Positions 7,926 through 10,890 of a stretch of 10,890 nucleotides of DNA are shown piece after piece (the stretch's first letter is position 1; each line of letters begins with the position of its first letter). Location: positions 1-10,890 of the forward strand of contig JAJFJX010000035.1 in NCBI GenBank assembly GCA_021773655.1, given 5' to 3'. The DNA is from Panacagrimonas sp. (GTDB lineage: Bacteria; Pseudomonadota; Gammaproteobacteria; Nevskiales; Nevskiaceae). The position numbers and the translations under genes were made by a program. The notes beneath the pieces are model-generated. The model was not told the origin of the DNA, ran no database searches, and saw only the letters and a list, made by a program, of their open reading frames with translations.

Positions 7926-9050
7926 ATGAACCGACAACGAGTGCAGGACGCCCGGCGCTGGGTGATCAAGATCGGCAGTTCCCTGGTCACCGCCAGCGGC
8001 CGTGGCCTGGATCACGAGGCCATACGCCAATGGTGCGCACAGATTGCGGCCTTGCGCACCCAGGGCCGCCAGGTCGTGCTGGTGTCTTCCGGGGCGGTCG
8101 CAGAAGGCATGTCCCGCCTGGGACTGGCGCGTCGCCCTGCCACCTTGCCGGGCCTGCAGGCCGCCGCCGCGGTCGGCCAGATGGGCCTGGTCCGGGCCTG
8201 GGAGCTGGGTTTCGAGGCCCACGGGCTGCGCGCGGCGCAGGTCCTGCTGACGCACGAGGATGTCGCCGACCGCGGGCGCTATCTCAACGCCCGGGCCACG
8301 CTCAAGGCGATCATCGACTTCGGCGCCGTGCCGGTGGTCAACGAAAACGACACCGTTTCCACTGACGAAATCCGCCTGGGTGACAACGACACGCTGGGGG
8401 CGTTGACCGCCAACCTGATCGAGGCCGAGGTGCTGGTGATCCTGACCGATCAGGACGGCCTGTTCGAGGCCGATCCACGCCTGCATCCCGACGCCCGGCT
8501 GGTGTCCGAAATCGAGTTGTCGGCACCGCAACTGACGTCCATGGCCGGCGACAGCAAGGGCGAACTGGGTCGCGGCGGCATGCGAACCAAGCTGTCTGCG
8601 GCGCGCATCGCGGCACGTTCCGGCGCGCTGACCGCGATCGCCCACGGTCGCTCGCCGCAAATCCTGGAAAGGCTCGCTGCCGGCGAGCTCATCGGCAGCC
8701 TGCTGCTGCCCGATATCGGTGTGATGGGTGCGCGCAAGCGCTGGATCGCAGGCCAGTTGCAGGCGCGGGGGCGCTTGCGGCTGGATGCCGGTGCCGCGGC
8801 AGTGATGCGACAGAACAATGGCCGCAGCCTGTTACCGGTGGGCGTGCGCGCGGTCGAAGGCGAGTTCGAACGTGGCGACCTGGTGATCTGCCTGGATCCG
8901 GAGGGCAGGGAGGTGGCGCGCGGCTTGAGCAATTACGCGGCTACAGAGGCGCGACGCATTCTCGGCGCCGGTCGCGGCGAGATCCTGCAGCGCCTGGGCT
9001 ACCCCGGTGCCGAGGAAATGATCCACCGCGACAACATGACGGTGGTCTGA
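7926..9050 (+). CDS. proB: Glutamate 5-kinase
   Basis: This 374-residue enzyme (E. coli 367) phosphorylates the gamma-carboxyl of glutamate with ATP, the first step of proline synthesis. The amino-acid kinase domain runs from VIKIGSSLV (K15) through NEND at 139-142, GDNDTLGA at 152-159, LTDQDGLFEADPR from 173 and GRGGMRTKL. A C-terminal PUA domain follows RKRW at about 270, including LLPVGV and ARGLSNY. The ATG at 7926 gives the family-like start. An in-frame GTG at 7866 would overlap the end of obgE and add residues unlike the family. Only a weak AGG (7919-7921) precedes the ATG, so translation may depend on coupling to obgE, 31 bases upstream. The partner proA is not in the window. Confidence 0.97.
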   Translation: MNRQRVQDARRWVIKIGSSLVTASGRGLDHEAIRQWCAQIAALRTQGRQVVLVSSGAVAEGMSRLGLARRPATLPGLQAAAAVGQMGLVRAWELGFEAHGLRAAQVLLTHEDVADRGRYLNARATLKAIIDFGAVPVVNENDTVSTDEIRLGDNDTLGALTANLIEAEVLVILTDQDGLFEADPRLHPDARLVSEIELSAPQLTSMAGDSKGELGRGGMRTKLSAARIAARSGALTAIAHGRSPQILERLAAGELIGSLLLPDIGVMGARKRWIAGQLQARGRLRLDAGAAAVMRQNNGRSLLPVGVRAVEGEFERGDLVICLDPEGREVARGLSNYAATEARRILGAGRGEILQRLGYPGAEEMIHRDNMTVV

Positions 9051-9369
9051 CGTTTGTGCGCAGCGGCCTGGAGACACGGTCGCCGTGGACCAGCGGGACC
9101 AGCGGGACCAGCGGGACCGGCGGGACTGGCGGGCGGCCCGACGCGGATACGGGCCCGCGTTGAAATGTGAGCCCGGTCGTAAGCCCGATGGCGGTTCTCA
9201 GGCCCGGTGCGGAAGTCCCGGCCACGTCCCACCGTCTACGTCCATCGGGGGAGCGCGCAAGAGGCACGCCAGTATCCGGCCGCGCGCCGCCGGTGCGACC
9301 CGTCCCGCCCTGGGAGATCTGCTGCAGGGAACCTGAGCCCGAAAAAATGGCGACGCAAAAAAAAGACGC
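9051..9369. other. Intergenic region between convergent proB and rpsT
   Basis: No gene is supported here. Frames running through it are low-complexity products of a 9-bp repeat (for example DQR units on plus, GPA units on minus) or read antisense into rpsT. It contains the tandem repeat at 9091-9135 and a weak 6-bp inverted repeat (9141-9146 with 9155-9160) with no T-tract. A-rich runs at its right end serve as T-tracts downstream of the rpsT terminator. I see no plus-strand intrinsic terminator for proB. Confidence 0.6.
9091..9135. repeat. 9-bp tandem repeat, minisatellite-like
   Basis: CAGCGGGAC occurs three times exactly (9091-9099, 9100-9108, 9109-9117). It is followed by a one-base variant CGGCGGGAC (9118-9126) and a more diverged unit TGGCGGGCG (9127-9135). 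The unit is a multiple of three but lies in a region without a credible gene. Such arrays may vary in copy number between strains. Confidence 0.9.
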
Positions 9370-9376
9370 AAAAAAA
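9352..9376. repeat. Two direct GACGC-A(n) repeats
   Basis: GACGC plus eight A (9352-9364) is followed directly by GACGC plus seven A (9365-9376). A further A6 lies at 9342-9347. On the minus strand these give three T-runs after the rpsT terminator stem, the first being its T-tract. Confidence 0.8.
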
Positions 9377-9396
9377 GCGCGGGCATCGCCCGCGCT
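9370..9396 (-). terminator. Intrinsic terminator of rpsT
   Basis: Read on the minus strand, GCGCGGGC (9395-9388), loop GAT (9387-9385) and GCCCGCGC (9384-9377) are followed by seven T (9376-9370). The 8-bp stem is perfect, with an extra A-T pair at its base. It starts 20 bases after the rpsT stop. The plus-strand side lacks a T-tract, so it should not terminate proB. Confidence 0.93.
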
Positions 9397-9415
9397 GATG
9401 GACTGCGGCGCTGCC

Positions 9416-9679
9416 TCAGGCCAGTGCGGCGATGCGCGCGTGCAGGCGGCTCTTGTGACGAGCCGCCTTGTTCTTGTGGATCATGCCGCGATTGGCGTAG
9501 CGGTCCAGCACCGGGACCATGTCGGTATAGGCGGCCACGGCGGCGGCCTTGTCGTTGGCGTCAAGCGCCTTGACGACTTTCTTGATGGTGGTGCGGATCA
9601 TCGAGCGCTGACCGGCATTGCGGGCACGTGCCTTGACGGCCTGGCGGGCACGCTTCTTTGCACTGGCGGTATTGGCCAA
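9416..9679 (-). CDS. rpsT: 30S ribosomal protein S20
   Basis: This 87-residue small-subunit protein binds 16S rRNA, and its length equals E. coli S20. It begins MANTASAKKRARQAVKAR and has RSMIRTTIKKVVKAL and the conserved RYANRGMIHKNKAARHKSRL. The initiation codon is TTG (9679-9677), with AGGAG at 9690-9686 on the minus strand, 6 bases away. E. coli rpsT also starts with UUG, and there the weak start is tied to autoregulation by S20. The gene is monocistronic here: its own promoter and structured leader precede it, and a perfect terminator follows. It is divergent from murJ and convergent with proB. Confidence 0.98.
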   Translation of the reverse strand: MANTASAKKRARQAVKARARNAGQRSMIRTTIKKVVKALDANDKAAAVAAYTDMVPVLDRYANRGMIHKNKAARHKSRLHARIAALA

Positions 9680-9727
9680 GAGAAACTCCTGATTTGATCG
9701 TGGAAAAAAAGTGGGATTGCAGGGCGG

Positions 9728-9783
9728 GTGTCCGGTCCTTGGATGCGCCGTCGCGAAGGACGTGCGTCACTGCTATCGGACAC
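9728..9783 (-). promoter_or_regulatory. Structured 5' leader of rpsT
   Basis: Within the predicted untranslated leader, GTGTCCG (9783-9777, minus strand) pairs with CGGACAC (9734-9728). A second helix, GTCCTT (9761-9756) with AAGGAC (9740-9735), is nested inside and directly abuts the outer helix on one side. The rest can form a small GTG/CAC hairpin, so a three-way-junction shape is possible. It lies about 38 bases upstream of the Shine-Dalgarno. A role in S20 autoregulation is inference. Confidence 0.45.
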
Positions 9784-9811
9784 TGACAAAAGCACAGCGC
9801 GATAGTATTGT
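9783..9811 (+). promoter_or_regulatory. Candidate murJ promoter overlapping the rpsT promoter
   Basis: On the plus strand CTGACA (9783-9788) and TATTGT (9806-9811) are 17 bases apart, matching consensus at five and four of six positions. The -10 overlaps the rpsT -10 on the other strand. The predicted start near 9818 would give a leader of about 56 bases before murJ. Confidence 0.4.
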
Positions 9812-9832
9812 GGCCCCCTTTGTTCTTGTCAA
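9804..9832 (-). promoter_or_regulatory. Sigma-70 promoter of rpsT
   Basis: On the minus strand a perfect -35 TTGACA (9832-9827) is followed after 17 bases by AATACT (9809-9804), which matches TATAAT at four of six positions. TACTAT, two bases further on, is an alternative -10 at wider spacing. Transcription would start near 9797, giving a leader of about 118 bases before rpsT. Confidence 0.65.
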
Positions 9833-9873
9833 CGCGGCTTCCCGTCGTCCGGGCCGCCGGAATCCTGCGGTCC

Positions 9874-10890
9874 ATGACCTCTTCGCGGCTCCTACGATCG
9901 ACAGGCGTCGTCGGCCTGATGACGCTGATCTCGCGCGTCCTGGGCTTTATCCGCGACATCCTGTTCGCCGCGTTCTTCGGTGCCGGACCGGCCATGGATA
10001 TATTTCTGCTGGCGCTCAAGATTCCCAATTTCGGCCGCCGCGTGTTCGCAGAAGGGGCGCTGTCGCAGGCCTTCGTCCCGGTGTTCACCGAGACCCGCTC
10101 CAAGGGCGGTCAGGAGCAGGCCAGGGCCCTGCTCGACGTGGTGGCCGGGACCCTCGGCGGGGTGCTGGCCCTGATCACCTTGGCCGGATGCCTGGCCGCG
10201 CCGCTGCTGGTGTGGGTGTTCGCGCCCGGCATCGCCATCGACCCGCAGCGCCACCAACTGGCCGCAGAGCTGCTGCGATGGACCTTTCCCTACCTGATGC
10301 TGATCTCGATGACCGCGCTGGCAGGCGCGGCCCTCAACACCTGCGGCCGCTTCGCGGTGCCTGCGGGCACACCCATTATTCTCAACGTGTGCCTGATTTC
10401 CGCGGCGTTCATCGATCCGGACTCGGTGCGTGTACTGGCCATCGGGGTGTTTGCCGCCGGGGTTCTGCAGCTGTTGTTCCAGTTGCCGTGGCTGGCGCAG
10501 GCGGGCTTGTGGCCGCGACCGCGATGGGGCGGGGGCGACCCGCAGGTGCGTCGTATCGTGCGCCTGATGGGGCCGATCGTGTTCGGTTCGTCGGTGGCGC
10601 AGATCAGCCTGCTGCTGGATACGGTGATCGCCTCGCTGCTGTTCGCCGGAAGTCTGAGCTGGCTGTACTTCGCCGACCGCCTGATGGAGTTTCCGCTGGG
10701 AATCTTCTCCATCGCCGTGGCCACGGTGATTCTGCCCGGGCTTTCGGCAGAACACGTATCGCGCTCCGCGGAGCGTTTCAGCGCCACCATCGACTGGGCC
10801 CTGCGCATCCTGCTGCTGCTGGCCCTGCCGGCCACCGCGGGTCTGTTGCTGCTGGCCGGGCCGCTGGTCAGCACCCTGTTCCAGCACGGT
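9874..10890 (+). CDS. murJ: Lipid II flippase MurJ (MviN), 3' truncated by window end
   Basis: An open frame of 339 codons from ATG 9874 runs off the window; full proteins are about 510 residues. MurJ is an inner-membrane MOP-superfamily flippase that moves lipid II outward for peptidoglycan synthesis. Alignment by eye with E. coli MurJ shows SRVLGFIRD (R21, R27), GAGPAMD (D42), RRVFAEGALSQAFVP (R55) and the WLYFADRLMEFP motif (R269). These correspond to the functionally important E. coli residues R18, R24, D39, R52 and R270. Many long hydrophobic stretches fit multiple membrane segments. No Shine-Dalgarno is visible before the ATG. An in-frame TTG at 9826 would add 16 residues with no family counterpart and was not chosen. 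It is divergent from rpsT. Confidence 0.95.
   Translation, partial: MTSSRLLRSTGVVGLMTLISRVLGFIRDILFAAFFGAGPAMDIFLLALKIPNFGRRVFAEGALSQAFVPVFTETRSKGGQEQARALLDVVAGTLGGVLALITLAGCLAAPLLVWVFAPGIAIDPQRHQLAAELLRWTFPYLMLISMTALAGAALNTCGRFAVPAGTPIILNVCLISAAFIDPDSVRVLAIGVFAAGVLQLLFQLPWLAQAGLWPRPRWGGGDPQVRRIVRLMGPIVFGSSVAQISLLLDTVIASLLFAGSLSWLYFADRLMEFPLGIFSIAVATVILPGLSAEHVSRSAERFSATIDWALRILLLLALPATAGLLLLAGPLVSTLFQHG

Noticed and set aside
9085..9336. 83-codon plus-strand frame and longer minus-strand frames across the 9-bp repeat
   Set aside because: They are translations of the tandem repeat plus low-complexity sequence, without a ribosome binding site or family match. One also runs antisense through rpsT.

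Overview
This is GC-rich, densely coding bacterial DNA, most likely from a gammaproteobacterium. The right half carries rplU-rpmA-obgE-proB, then convergent rpsT, then divergent murJ. From memory this is the order seen in Pseudomonas and other gammaproteobacteria. Protein sequences also look gammaproteobacterial, for example S20 and MurJ compared with the E. coli proteins. I cannot fix the genus from sequence alone.

Left half (1-5972): CoA-linked catabolism. It starts with the C-terminal end of a citrate-synthase-fold protein, probably a citryl-CoA lyase-like enzyme. After a 319-base gap come three tightly spaced plus-strand genes that look like one operon: an acyl-CoA dehydrogenase, an HSL-type alpha/beta hydrolase and an AlkK-like acyl-CoA synthetase. 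A 445-base non-coding gap separates them from a PcaF/PaaJ-type thiolase. Together they could release an acid from an ester or similar substrate, activate it to a CoA thioester, dehydrogenate it and cleave it thiolytically. No hydratase, hydroxyacyl-CoA dehydrogenase or regulator is present, so the substrate is unknown.

Right half (5973-10890): housekeeping. A near-consensus sigma-70 promoter, with its -35 box lying in the loop of a 14-bp inverted repeat, precedes rplU and rpmA. A strong intrinsic terminator follows rpmA only 13 bases before the obgE start codon. obgE and proB are 31 bases apart. proB converges on rpsT across a 365-base gap that holds a 9-bp tandem repeat and the rpsT terminator. 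rpsT uses a TTG start and has a leader with nested inverted repeats. Its promoter appears to overlap, on the opposite strand, a candidate murJ promoter. murJ is cut off by the window end.

I see no phage, insertion sequence, CRISPR array, toxin-antitoxin pair, defence system or biosynthetic cluster. The points worth a second look are regulatory: the rplU promoter palindrome, the rpmA-obgE terminator arrangement, the rpsT leader and shared promoter region, the VNTR-like repeat, and unusual residues at conserved motifs in the dehydrogenase, synthetase and hydrolase.
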